Shown piece by piece: positions 42,065-50,128 of a stretch of DNA of 64,000 bases. Under the pieces are notes generated by a model, which was given only the letters and a program-made list of their open reading frames with translations, searched no databases and was not told the DNA's origin. The position numbers and the translations under genes were made by a program. Numbering within the stretch: position 1 is the stretch's first letter; each line of letters opens with the position of its first letter. Source of the stretch: CBDFKY01 sp965248995 (GTDB taxonomy: Bacteria; Pseudomonadota; Alphaproteobacteria; Rickettsiales; UBA998); the NCBI GenBank assembly GCA_965248995.1, contig CBDFKY010000015.1, positions 1 through 64,000 on the forward strand, read 5' to 3'.

Positions 42065-42186
42065 GGGGACGCTCCTTTTATCTATTCAACGTACGATAGT
42101 TACCATAACACCACTTGGTTAATAAGTGATAACTTATAGATAAAATGCATTAATAAGTTGAAAGATAATTGCGGGTGTCACCCGTG

Positions 42187-43260
42187 CTAAATTCTAGGCT
42201 CCTGTTTTTGCCCGGGAAGCGTGATTCCGATCGCAGGCATGACCTCCGTGATCGAAGCTCTGATTTTCTTTGTTACCGCCATGTTGGCCTCATCCCGGTC
42301 AGGGGCGGATGAAACCGCTTTTAACCCCACGGGTAACGGAGAAAATTTTTCCGTTCCTGGTATAGGAGAATCGGTTGGTTTCAGAGTGATGGTTATGACC
42401 TTGTTCCGTTCTTTTCCAAGTGTCTCGTATCTTGCGATCGCGGCAGCGACCATATCCAGCGCATGATCGTCTTCCTGAAGATTCGGGCTGTTTAAGACCA
42501 GTGTGATATCCGCGTTCGCTATTCTTGCCGCTTCCGTTTCAGGCGTGAGGGCGTGCGTCGGTTTCCCGCCTCTCCTATCCGTTCCATTATCGTAGGAAAC
42601 GGTCATTTCACTTGATGTATTACGCATTAAGCTGCTCATGTTTGTAATCAGATCGTCGGCGATTCCGTCTTTTGCGGCCAGATCCTTTGCGTTCACCACG
42701 ACGTGAATCTGTAGCCGGTCGGGATCGTACCCTTGCTGTACAAGCGCATCCCGGCGCTGCCTGGTAAATGAACCGATATCGGCCCGCTCCGTTCCCTGCG
42801 CCAGATGGGTGCTATCCGTGATGCGGGAAGAAGGGGAAAGGTCTGAACTCATGGCAATGCTCTCTGAAAGAATGGGCTGCGGGTGTTTAATTACCGGCGT
42901 TGCGGCGGGAGGAAAGGGGGCATGTTTTTCAATTTCTTTTTGGATATTTTTACAAATTTCAATGACGCTTTCGTTCTGTTTCACCGGGGCCATAGACTGA
43001 AGGGAGGCGGCGGACGGGTAAAATTCACCCAGCCCCGTGCTTTCCTGAAAATATTCCTTATCGAAAGGGCGGGCATAGACGGGAATGATCGTTTTCCCCT
43101 GCTGGATCGCGCTTTCCAGCAACTGCATTAGCCTGTCGTCGGCGATAAAATCAGTGGAAATCAAGGCCACGACGACTTCGGCCGTATCGATGCCTTTCTG
43201 ACGCTCAAGCGCAGGCTCCCTTGCCTGCGTCAATGCGCGAAATGGGCCATATATAGTCAT
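42187..43260 (-). CDS. TIR-domain protein, larger fragment after element insertion
   Basis: The 357-residue open frame starts at an ATG (MTIYGPFRALTQ) that lies inside the end of a palindromic element, so its first four codons are element sequence. Residues about 25-75 (IDTAEVVVALISTDFIADDR, then LMQLLESAIQQGKTIIPVYAR) match the C-terminal half of a TIR domain, including the strand VVVALIS, the helix with a candidate catalytic Glu (LLESA) and the strand TIIPVYA. A second alpha/beta domain follows (RLQIHVVVNAKDLAAKDG, ANADITLVLNSPNLQEDDHAL, NKVITITLKP). It resembles another nucleotide- or TIR-like fold, but I cannot name it. The N-terminal TIR strand lies in the fragment at 43326-43463. Confidence 0.7.
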   Translation of the reverse strand: MTIYGPFRALTQAREPALERQKGIDTAEVVVALISTDFIADDRLMQLLESAIQQGKTIIPVYARPFDKEYFQESTGLGEFYPSAASLQSMAPVKQNESVIEICKNIQKEIEKHAPFPPAATPVIKHPQPILSESIAMSSDLSPSSRITDSTHLAQGTERADIGSFTRQRRDALVQQGYDPDRLQIHVVVNAKDLAAKDGIADDLITNMSSLMRNTSSEMTVSYDNGTDRRGGKPTHALTPETEAARIANADITLVLNSPNLQEDDHALDMVAAAIARYETLGKERNKVITITLKPTDSPIPGTEKFSPLPVGLKAVSSAPDRDEANMAVTKKIRASITEVMPAIGITLPGQKQEPRI

Positions 43261-43368
43261 TCCGATTAAAAACCGTACGGTTTTTGTCGGATAAAATGAC
43301 TATAACCATATATTTTATAGTGTTTTTATCCGAAAATTTCCGTACGGAAATTATTCGGAAACACTATA
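43252..43368 (-). repeat. Paired palindromic element inserted in a TIR gene, copy 7
   Basis: On the plus strand: A (43252-43304), spacer, B (43316-43368). The unit is identical by eye to those at 23097 and 38390. It interrupts the TIR-domain gene and places a stop codon in the upstream reading frame. Removing 119 bases (43249-43367) rejoins the two halves in one frame. Confidence 0.92.
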
Positions 43369-43463
43369 TCGTCGCGGACACGCGGATTGGCCGCGAAGAC
43401 TTTCATCAGTGATTCGTCTTCTCTCGCATGAAGCAGCACGGCGCGCTGGTTGATATAGCTCAT
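43326..43463 (-). pseudogene. N-terminal fragment of the split TIR-domain gene
   Basis: From the ATG at 43461-43463 (preceded by GGAGG) the frame codes MSYINQRAVLLHAREDESLM and runs through NPRVRDD. It then enters the palindromic element, gaining about a dozen foreign residues before a TAA at 43326. AVLLHAREDESLMKVF has the pattern of the first strand and helix of a TIR domain. Joined to the downstream fragment it would form a protein of about 385 residues. Whether either fragment is still expressed is unknown. Confidence 0.75.
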
Positions 43464-43534
43464 AGGTGAATCATCCTCCGCGTTTCTTCATAAACACGGA
43501 AGCATAATACATATTATTTAACAAAAATACAATT

Positions 43535-45865
43535 TTAATTCCGCAGCGGTTTGCTTGTCTCCAGCATATGGCTGATACGCGCCTGCGTCGCTTTGGTCTT
43601 GACCAGCTCCATGAAATGATCGTGTTCCAGGTTCAAAATATCCTGTTCGTTCAGCTCATGGATCGCATCGGCATCCCCCCCGGTCAGGACCGTGGCCAGA
43701 TGTTCGCCGATCAGCATGTCGTGCGCGCTGATCTTTCCGGTCGCTTTCAATCCTTCCGCACCCATCAGCAGGGCCAGCCTGCCGCTCTCGCCCGGCAGGC
43801 GGAACGTCGGCGGAGCGGGAGGCGCATACCCTTCAGCCAATGATAGACAAAGCGCCTTCGCGTCCGGAAGCACGCGCTTGCGATGCATCGTGATACGGCT
43901 TTTATCGTTCAAAATCAGCATGTCCCGCGCTTCCTCCGCCGAACCCGCCACCTTGCCGAACGCGATCTGCTCGAACGCTTTGCCGATGGCGGGAATGGTA
44001 CCGCCCTTGCCTGCCGCCAGATGACGGGTAAGCATTTCCTTGCAACCGCCCCATCCAGGGATCACGCCGACGCCCACTTCCACCAGCCCGGGGTAGGATT
44101 CCATATGCGCGGCCACCGCGTCGCAATGCAGCGTCATTTCACAGCCACCGCCGAGCGCCATGCCTGCCAGTGACGCCACGACGGGAAAGGGAGAGTATTT
44201 CAGGCCGAGCATCGCCTGCTGGCCATGGCGGATGACGCCGGACAGCGTTTTCCAATCGGCCAGGTTCGCCAGGAACATGAAGAATTTCAGGTTGGCGCCG
44301 AACGAAAAATGCTCCCCGTCGCTGGCGATTACCAGCCCTTTGAAATCGGTTTTCACTTTCTCTACGCTACGCTGGAGCATTTCCAGCACGCCGTCGTCGA
44401 TCGTATTCATTTTCGTCACCAGCTGCAGGCAGGCGATCCCGTCGCCGATGTCCCACAACTGCGCCGAGGCGTTTTTCAGTACGGGCGTACCGCCGCGCGT
44501 TTTTTCCGCCAGCATCCATGCGTCGTCGGGGATGGAGATGGGCTGGTAATCGCCGGTAGCGGTAAGGTACGTGCCTGCTTTGTAGAATTTTTTACCTTTC
44601 GCCGCTTCTAGCAGAGGGGGCACGGGAAGATTTTCTGCCTCGCAGGCGGCGATCAGCCACTCTACCCCGCCTTGTTTAGGCGTGGACAAACGGTCAATCA
44701 GTTCGAACGGCCCGTATTTCCAAGCGAAACCCAGCCGCATGGCCGCGTCGATATTCAGGATGTTGTCCGAAATTTCCGGAATGAGGGACGCTGCGTACTG
44801 CAGCACCTGCACCATTACGCGTTTCGCGAACTGTCCCCCCTTATCCGGATGATCCAGCAGCGCTGTCAGCCCGCCCTTCGCCGCCTCCACGGAAGCGAGC
44901 GCGGAAGGACGCAGCGGCGCATACTCGCCCGTCTGCAGGTTCTTGGCGAGCATGGTTTTCTTCTCCCCGTCGCCCTTCTCCATCTTATAGAATCCGCCCT
45001 TGCCCTTGCGCCCGGTAAACCCTTCGGCGATCATGGACTTGACCAGTTCCGGCTCATCATAAATGGCACGGAAACGGTCCTGTTCCGGCAGGGTCCCCAG
45101 CATCGCCTTGGCGATCAGCGGCATCAGGTCGATGCCGATCAGGTCGAACAAGCCGAACAAAGCCGTTTTCGGAATGCCGAGCGGTTTGCCCATCACGGCG
45201 TCCGCATCCTCTACGCTGATCCCTAAAGAGAGCGCCTCCTTCAAGCCGACCATCATCCAGAAAATACCGATGCGGTTGGCTAGGAAACCCGGCGTATCCT
45301 TGCATACCACCACCCCTTTACCGAGGGAGATTTCCGCAAACGCATGGATGCGCTCCACATGTTCGCGCTTCGCCGTCTCCCCGCCCGTCACTTCCAGCAG
45401 CTGCAGGAAGCGGGGGGGGTTGAAGAAATGCGTAATCAGGAAATCCTGCCGGAATCGGTCGGGCATCCCCTCTACCAGTACATGCAGTGGCAGGGTGGAC
45501 GTGTTGGAAGAGACGATGCTGCCGTCTTTGCGGTGTGCTTCTATTTTTCGGTAGGTCTCCTGCTTGATGCGCACGTCTTCCAGCACCACCTCGATGATCC
45601 AGTCGCATTCTCTCAGACGCTCCAGATCATCCTCCAGATTGCCCGGCGTGACCCGTTTCGCGTTGCGCGGATGCGTGAATCCGCTGGCCGGTTTGGCTTT
45701 GAGCTGTTTGTCGATCGCCCCTTTCGCCAGGGCGCTGCGGTCTTCCGCGTCTTTCGGGACGATATCCAGCAGGTGGACCGCGCATCCGGCATTGGCGAGC
45801 AGCGCGGCGATGCCCGCGCCCATCACTCCGGAACCCAATACCGCGACTGTCTTGATCTGATCCAT
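43535..45865 (-). CDS. Fused 3-hydroxyacyl-CoA dehydrogenase / enoyl-CoA hydratase (FadN-like order)
   Basis: The 776-residue protein has an N-terminal NAD-binding domain (VAVLGSGVMGAGIAALLANAG), the HAD signature region (SNTSTLPLHVLVEG, FLITHFFNPPRFLQLLEV) and helical C-terminal HAD domains. An enoyl-CoA hydratase/crotonase domain follows (LVIASDGEHFSFGANLKFFM, VVASLAGMALGGGCEMTLHCD). The dehydrogenase-first order is that of Bacillus FadN-type proteins, the reverse of FadB. It carries out two steps of fatty-acid beta-oxidation. The thiolase and acyl-CoA dehydrogenase partners are not adjacent. I start at MDQIKTVAVLG; the frame extends 11 codons upstream. Confidence 0.93.
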   Translation of the reverse strand: MDQIKTVAVLGSGVMGAGIAALLANAGCAVHLLDIVPKDAEDRSALAKGAIDKQLKAKPASGFTHPRNAKRVTPGNLEDDLERLRECDWIIEVVLEDVRIKQETYRKIEAHRKDGSIVSSNTSTLPLHVLVEGMPDRFRQDFLITHFFNPPRFLQLLEVTGGETAKREHVERIHAFAEISLGKGVVVCKDTPGFLANRIGIFWMMVGLKEALSLGISVEDADAVMGKPLGIPKTALFGLFDLIGIDLMPLIAKAMLGTLPEQDRFRAIYDEPELVKSMIAEGFTGRKGKGGFYKMEKGDGEKKTMLAKNLQTGEYAPLRPSALASVEAAKGGLTALLDHPDKGGQFAKRVMVQVLQYAASLIPEISDNILNIDAAMRLGFAWKYGPFELIDRLSTPKQGGVEWLIAACEAENLPVPPLLEAAKGKKFYKAGTYLTATGDYQPISIPDDAWMLAEKTRGGTPVLKNASAQLWDIGDGIACLQLVTKMNTIDDGVLEMLQRSVEKVKTDFKGLVIASDGEHFSFGANLKFFMFLANLADWKTLSGVIRHGQQAMLGLKYSPFPVVASLAGMALGGGCEMTLHCDAVAAHMESYPGLVEVGVGVIPGWGGCKEMLTRHLAAGKGGTIPAIGKAFEQIAFGKVAGSAEEARDMLILNDKSRITMHRKRVLPDAKALCLSLAEGYAPPAPPTFRLPGESGRLALLMGAEGLKATGKISAHDMLIGEHLATVLTGGDADAIHELNEQDILNLEHDHFMELVKTKATQARISHMLETSKPLRN

Positions 45866-45957
45866 GCCACCCTCACTTTTTACCGCTACCATAGCCAAAG
45901 ATCAGGCCGGTTGCAAACATCCTATACTTATGTTTCTCTTTACGTTAAAACGCATTC

Positions 45958-47106
45958 ATGCTGATTACCGATTCCACGATTCTTGCGGAGCAATGTGGCC
46001 GCCTTGCCAGAAGCCCGATCCTGTTCGTCGATACCGAATTCCTGCGCGAGCGCACGTATTATCCTATCCTCTGTCTCGTTCAGGTCTGCGGGGTCGAAGG
46101 AGAAGCGTGCGCGGTGGACCCCCTGGCGGAAGGCATCGACCTGTCACCGTTATGGGAGTTGTTGAACGATCCATCGCGATGCAAGGTGATGCACGCCGGG
46201 CGGCAGGACATGGAATTGTTCCTGATGCATACCGGAGCGCTGCCCGCTCCGTTTTTCGATACGCAGATCGCCGCGATGTTCCTGGGTCTCGGCGAACAGG
46301 TGGGGTATGAAGGGCTGATCCGGCATTTTCTGGACATTCCCGTCTGCAAGGCGCAGCAATTCACCAACTGGTCGCGCCGCCCTCTCTCCGAGGAACAGCT
46401 GACCTACGCGCTGGACGACGTGCGCCACCTGCGCGACGCTTATCCGTTGATGGTAGCGAAGCTGAACGGGCTCGACCGCACGGCGTGGGTGCAGGAAGAG
46501 ACGGCCTACCTGCTGGAACGGTCGCTCTACGTTACGGAACCGGAAGACGCGTGGCTCAAGATCCGCAAGCGCGATATCCGCCCGCGCTATCTGGCGCGGC
46601 TGAAGGAAATGGCGGCGTGGCGCGAGAGGGAAGCGATGCGCTGTGACGTGCCGCGGGGCACCATCGTCCATGACGACTCCTTACAGGAAATCGCCCTCAA
46701 TAATCCCAAAACTCCGGCCGACATGGGCAGGGTACGGGGTATCCCGAAGCAACCGGGGCGCCTGGAGGCCCTGTTCGAAGCGCTGGCGCGCGCCAACGCC
46801 CTGCCCGCGGAAGCGTTGCCGCAGTTGGAACGCAAAGCTACGCCCGCCAAGGAAGACGATATCCTGCGCGACGCCCTGAAACTACTGCTCAAATGTAAGG
46901 CGCGGGAACATAATATCGCGGCAAGCGTGCTCTGTGACGGCGATGAAATCCAGCGCCTGATTGACGGTGACGCAACTTGTCCCACTTTGCAGGGCTGGCG
47001 GCGGGAAATGTTCGGCGCTTCGGCGCTCGCCATGCTGGCGGGGACGCTGACGGTGCGTGTGCAAGGACGGAAGGTGTGGTGTGACGTTCTGCCCGTCATG
47101 CATTGA
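45958..47106 (+). CDS. rnd: Ribonuclease D
   Basis: The 382-residue DEDD exonuclease has motif I ILFVDTEFLRE (Asp25, Glu27), motif II KVMHAGRQDMELFL and motif III LTYALDDVRHLRDAY, followed by one or two HRDC domains (REREAMRCDVPRGTIVHDDSLQEIA). It trims the 3' ends of tRNA precursors and other structured RNAs. It is divergent from the beta-oxidation gene with 92 bases between starts. Confidence 0.95.
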   Translation: MLITDSTILAEQCGRLARSPILFVDTEFLRERTYYPILCLVQVCGVEGEACAVDPLAEGIDLSPLWELLNDPSRCKVMHAGRQDMELFLMHTGALPAPFFDTQIAAMFLGLGEQVGYEGLIRHFLDIPVCKAQQFTNWSRRPLSEEQLTYALDDVRHLRDAYPLMVAKLNGLDRTAWVQEETAYLLERSLYVTEPEDAWLKIRKRDIRPRYLARLKEMAAWREREAMRCDVPRGTIVHDDSLQEIALNNPKTPADMGRVRGIPKQPGRLEALFEALARANALPAEALPQLERKATPAKEDDILRDALKLLLKCKAREHNIAASVLCDGDEIQRLIDGDATCPTLQGWRREMFGASALAMLAGTLTVRVQGRKVWCDVLPVMH

Positions 47107-47272
47107 GGCGGCCTGATCTGCATTCACGTACACGGTCCGCCACGTTCGATGCGGCGTAATGATGTGTGGCCTTTATATGAGAAACAGCGAATTAATTATT
47201 TATTAGACAGTATAAATTACTTCATTTACTATGGAATATATCGATAAACATTGGATGCATAAGAGGACGCTC

Positions 47273-47668
47273 ATGTCGGCAGATAATTATAATTACGCGG
47301 GCTTTGCGGTCGGAAAAGTGCTTAACAACGAAACGAACGAGCATATAGGAGGCTTATTAAGAAAAGGGAATAACGGCGTTGAGCTGAGCGATCATTTAGA
47401 TAAAGGGGAACAGGCCGCCATAACGTTCAGTTTTCGAGGGGGAGAACTTACCCAATCTCAGATACAGCAGATTCTCGAAACGTTCAAAGCGAACGGTATC
47501 AAAGGTGTCGTTCAGGCGCCGGTGTCCGAAAAGAACAATTCCGCGGAAAATGAGAAAAGCGTGACGTTTACCCATATCACGCCGCAAGATCTGGGAAATC
47601 TGCCAAGAGCGGTGACCATGATCGAATCCGCGTTGGGTAAAGATGATAAAGTAATGGCGATGCGCTGA
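47273..47668 (+). CDS. Unknown hydrophilic 131-residue protein
   Basis: The frame starts at an ATG preceded by GAGGA (spacing about 6), giving MSADNYNYAGFAVGKVLNNE. In-frame ATGs further upstream lack this site. The protein is hydrophilic, of mixed alpha/beta character (AAITFSFRGGELTQSQIQQI, SVTFTHITPQDLGNL), with no signal peptide. I recognise no family. The AT-rich leader and lower GC than rnd suggest a different origin from the core genes. A palindromic element begins 16 bases after its stop. Confidence 0.6.
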   Translation: MSADNYNYAGFAVGKVLNNETNEHIGGLLRKGNNGVELSDHLDKGEQAAITFSFRGGELTQSQIQQILETFKANGIKGVVQAPVSEKNNSAENEKSVTFTHITPQDLGNLPRAVTMIESALGKDDKVMAMR

Positions 47669-47683
47669 ATCAATTCCGGCCGT

Positions 47684-47736
47684 TATAGTGTTTCCGAATA
47701 ATTTTCGTACGAAAATTTTCGGTTAAAAACACTATA
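47684..47736 (+). repeat. Type B palindrome, left half of a pair holding IS630 copy 2
   Basis: Complete B palindrome (centre TTCGTACGAA) followed by AATTATA, where the insertion sequence begins. To the right of the insertion sequence lie a partial B end (TAAAAACACTATA, 48628-48640), the usual spacer and the A palindrome at 48652. Confidence 0.88.
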
Positions 47737-47756
47737 AATTATACCCAATTCAATAA

Positions 47757-48212
47757 TTATCCGTATGTTTGAATGAGAAGATTGAGGGATATTTCTGGTG
47801 TGTAGGATCGGTATCGTTTGATGGTGCCGAAACGTTTTTCGATAGGATTGAGATCGGGAGAATAGGGAGGCAGGAACAATAGCGTTGCCTGTCGTTGCTG
47901 AATAAGCTGTTGTGTTAAAGTAGATTTATGGAAGGTGGCGTTGTCCATAATGACAACGCTGTTAGGGGTAAGATGCGGGCAGAGTTCCTGCTCTAGCCAA
48001 GCATTAAAAACGGCAGTGTTGCAGGTACCCTGAAAGAGGAAGGGGGCAAGCATTTGCTTGCCGCACAAGGCTGCCAGGAAACTGGTGCGGGGTCTGCGCT
48101 GCCCGCTGCGTTGCCCATGCACACGCTTGCCTTTTCGGGCGAAGCCATGCGTGCGTTCGGCGGTGGGTGCGAAGGCGCTTTCATCGACATACACAAACTG
48201 CTTGCCCTGCAT
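47757..48212 (-). CDS. IS630-type transposase, C-terminal (DDE) frame, copy 2
   Basis: Same 151-residue DDE frame as copy 1: YVDESAF, VIMDNATFH and LNPIEKRF all intact. The residue next to the catalytic Glu segment is Gly here (EKRFGTIKRY). Which copy carries the ancestral residue cannot be decided from these two alone. Expression presumably needs the A8 frameshift. Confidence 0.9.
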   Translation of the reverse strand: MQGKQFVYVDESAFAPTAERTHGFARKGKRVHGQRSGQRRPRTSFLAALCGKQMLAPFLFQGTCNTAVFNAWLEQELCPHLTPNSVVIMDNATFHKSTLTQQLIQQRQATLLFLPPYSPDLNPIEKRFGTIKRYRSYTPEISLNLLIQTYG

Positions 48213-48267
48213 CCGGTAACGCCACCAGCGCTTGAGGTACGCTTTGCGTTTCTCGTTGTCGCTTTCT

Positions 48268-48600
48268 TTATACGTCCAGGTTTTTTTTACGACTGATGTT
48301 CAACCGCTTCAGCGCATAGCAGATCGTACTCGGCCTTACCCCAAAGTGTACCGCCAGTTCCTTACCCATTACCTCAGGTTGACATTCCACCGCCTGTTGC
48401 AGTGCTTCCATGTCCAGTTTATGCGCCTTGCGCGGACCCGGTTTCTTCGCTTCCAACCGATCACGCGTGATCCAATCAAACACACACCCATGGTGTACCC
48501 CAAACCGACGGGCAGCTTCCGCCTTACTTCCACCGCCCCTGACATACGCAACAACGCGACGCCGTAAATCCATGCTATGACTCATCATAACATAATACAA
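48268..48600 (-). CDS. IS630-type transposase, N-terminal frame, copy 2
   Basis: The 110 residues are identical to the copy at 7750-8082, with the same A8 run near its end. Conservation of the same frame break in both copies argues that it is a feature of the element and not damage to one copy. Confidence 0.9.
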   Translation of the reverse strand: MYYVMMSHSMDLRRRVVAYVRGGGSKAEAARRFGVHHGCVFDWITRDRLEAKKPGPRKAHKLDMEALQQAVECQPEVMGKELAVHFGVRPSTICYALKRLNISRKKNLDV

Positions 48601-48651
48601 TCATCCGTGTAAATTTTGAATTAACTATAAAAACACTATAAATTATATGGT

Positions 48652-48704
48652 TATAGTCATTTTATCCGATTAAAACCGTACGGTTTTTAATCGGAATGAC
48701 TATA
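48652..48704 (+). repeat. Type A palindrome, right half of a pair holding IS630 copy 2
   Basis: Standard A palindrome (TATAGTC...GACTATA, centre ACCGTACGGT), preceded by a standard 11-base spacer and a partial B end. Confidence 0.88.
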
Positions 48705-48764
48705 GTGTTATCGCTGCTTGCTCAGCGGCGGAATATGCGCCGTGATGTCGCCGGATCGCAAGGA

Positions 48765-49400
48765 TCAACGCGACAGATTCACCTGGGCTTCGTTCAGCAT
48801 CCCCTGATGCGAACTGCTATCCGCGGAAACGCCGGTTTCAGGTGTGTGAGCCTTTTTCCAGAAATAAATCACCCCGCCCGTCAACAATGCGGCGGCTACG
48901 GCTGAACCGGCGATATACAGGCTTTGCCTGCCTTTGGGCATGAATTCGGCAACAGGGGCTTTACCGGCCTGCTCCACCGCGCTTTCGAGGCTTTTAACGC
49001 GCGTGAAAAGCTCGTCATACTTTCCTACCACTTCTTTTACATACTCACTGCCGCTTTCACGGAGTTTCGCTATATTTTGTTCAACCTCCGCATAAGTAAG
49101 GCGATTTCTGTGGAGATCCCTGAATTTTTCAACGGATTGGTGGGCGCTCTCAGAGGTTCCGATGTCCACCAACCGGAACATTTCAGCGAATTTCTCATCT
49201 GAAAGGGTTTTTAAAAAATCCTGAAATTTCTTTTCGGCCAGACCTTTTTCACTGTTGAACGTATGCCTGGCGAAGCGTGTAAGCTCTTCCTTGTTTGCGG
49301 CTACCGTCTCAACCGTGCCCAGAAACGCCGTCGTACCTGCAGCCACCGCCGTGACCGCGGCATCCTTCACGTTGAAATTCGATGGTCTGTCTTCCCGCAT
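48765..49400 (-). CDS. Unknown coiled-coil protein with C-terminal membrane anchor
   Basis: The 211-residue, largely helical, charged protein has heptad-like stretches (LTYAEVEQNIAKLRESGSEY, YDELFTRVKSLESAVEQAG) and one strong membrane helix near the end (SLYIAGSAVAAALLTGGVIYFW, about residues 159-180). A 30-residue tail rich in Ser and Glu follows. The layout is that of a tail-anchored or single-pass protein with a large cytoplasmic domain. I recognise no family. It sits next to the second IS630 copy. Confidence 0.7.
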   Translation of the reverse strand: MREDRPSNFNVKDAAVTAVAAGTTAFLGTVETVAANKEELTRFARHTFNSEKGLAEKKFQDFLKTLSDEKFAEMFRLVDIGTSESAHQSVEKFRDLHRNRLTYAEVEQNIAKLRESGSEYVKEVVGKYDELFTRVKSLESAVEQAGKAPVAEFMPKGRQSLYIAGSAVAAALLTGGVIYFWKKAHTPETGVSADSSSHQGMLNEAQVNLSR

Positions 49401-49474
49401 ATACCTTTCCTGTCGGATATGCAGGATAGCAATACATTATGTCATTTTGATGATGGCAGACGGTTTTTTACCCG

Positions 49475-50041
49475 TTACTCGATCGATGAGGCGATCGGCA
49501 GGTTCTTGTAAAAATAATGGCCCGCCAGCATCCGCCCGGCGACGAATTCATGGGCGGGAAGGACGCCCCATTTGAGGTATCCATGTTCCTCATACAGCGT
49601 GATGGCCGCTTCCTGCGTTTCGCGTACGCTCAGGCGTACTACGGAAAACCCTTCCAGAATCGCTTCGCGTTCGGCCTGTTCCAGCAGACGGATCGCCATG
49701 CCGTGACCACGGGCCCAGGGGGCGACGAAATGCGCTTCGATATTGGCGGCGAAATAAGAGGTTTCCTTGGAACGGCTCGGCTTGACCAGTTGGATGGCCC
49801 CGCAAAGGCTCCCGTCCAGCCAGGCGCCGATCAGTACCCGTTCCGGCACCATCAGCACGCCCTTCCAGTAAGCTTGCAGCGTTTCCAGCGGCGGAGGCGT
49901 CAGCCAGTTGAACCCGATGCCGTCGGCAATCGCGTCTTCCGTCGCCTTGCAGAGATTGTGAACATCATCCAGCGTAAAGGCTTTCAGGCGGCCTACGCGG
50001 ATGTGAGGCTGAATATCCAGACGGGCGGCGGAAGGAGGCAT
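49475..50041 (-). CDS. GNAT-family N-acetyltransferase
   Basis: The 188-residue protein has the GNAT core: the central strand ANIEAHFVAPWARGHGMAIRL with the acetyl-CoA loop ARGHGM, then VVRLSVRETQEAAITLYEEHGY. The substrate is unknown. The ATG at 50039-50041 follows AGGAGG-like purines. It lies 88 bases after hisH on the same strand. Confidence 0.87.
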   Translation of the reverse strand: MPPSAARLDIQPHIRVGRLKAFTLDDVHNLCKATEDAIADGIGFNWLTPPPLETLQAYWKGVLMVPERVLIGAWLDGSLCGAIQLVKPSRSKETSYFAANIEAHFVAPWARGHGMAIRLLEQAEREAILEGFSVVRLSVRETQEAAITLYEEHGYLKWGVLPAHEFVAGRMLAGHYFYKNLPIASSIE

Positions 50042-50128
50042 GGGGGTATCCTTATAAACAACTTCCGGAATGAGGGCGCTACCCGATAGATCAGACCGGA
50101 AATAAAGAAAGGGCAGCCAGTTCTTATT

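Larger units (their letters stand above)
47744..48625 (-). mobile_element. IS630-family insertion sequence, copy 2
   Basis: About 882 bases, bounded by TA (47742-47743 and 48626-48627), same orientation and organisation as copy 1. Translations of both frames are identical to copy 1 except Gly in place of Asp after EKRF (C at 47827). Near-identity implies recent transposition or gene conversion. The right flank repeats the last 13 bases of a B palindrome, so the insertion is not a simple TA insertion into a single pair. Confidence 0.9.

Noticed and set aside
7226..48625. The two IS630 copies considered as ends of a composite transposon
   Set aside because: The 40 kb between them contains core genes (ruvC, rho, rpmG, carA and others) and the copies are in direct orientation; shared recent transposition is a simpler explanation.
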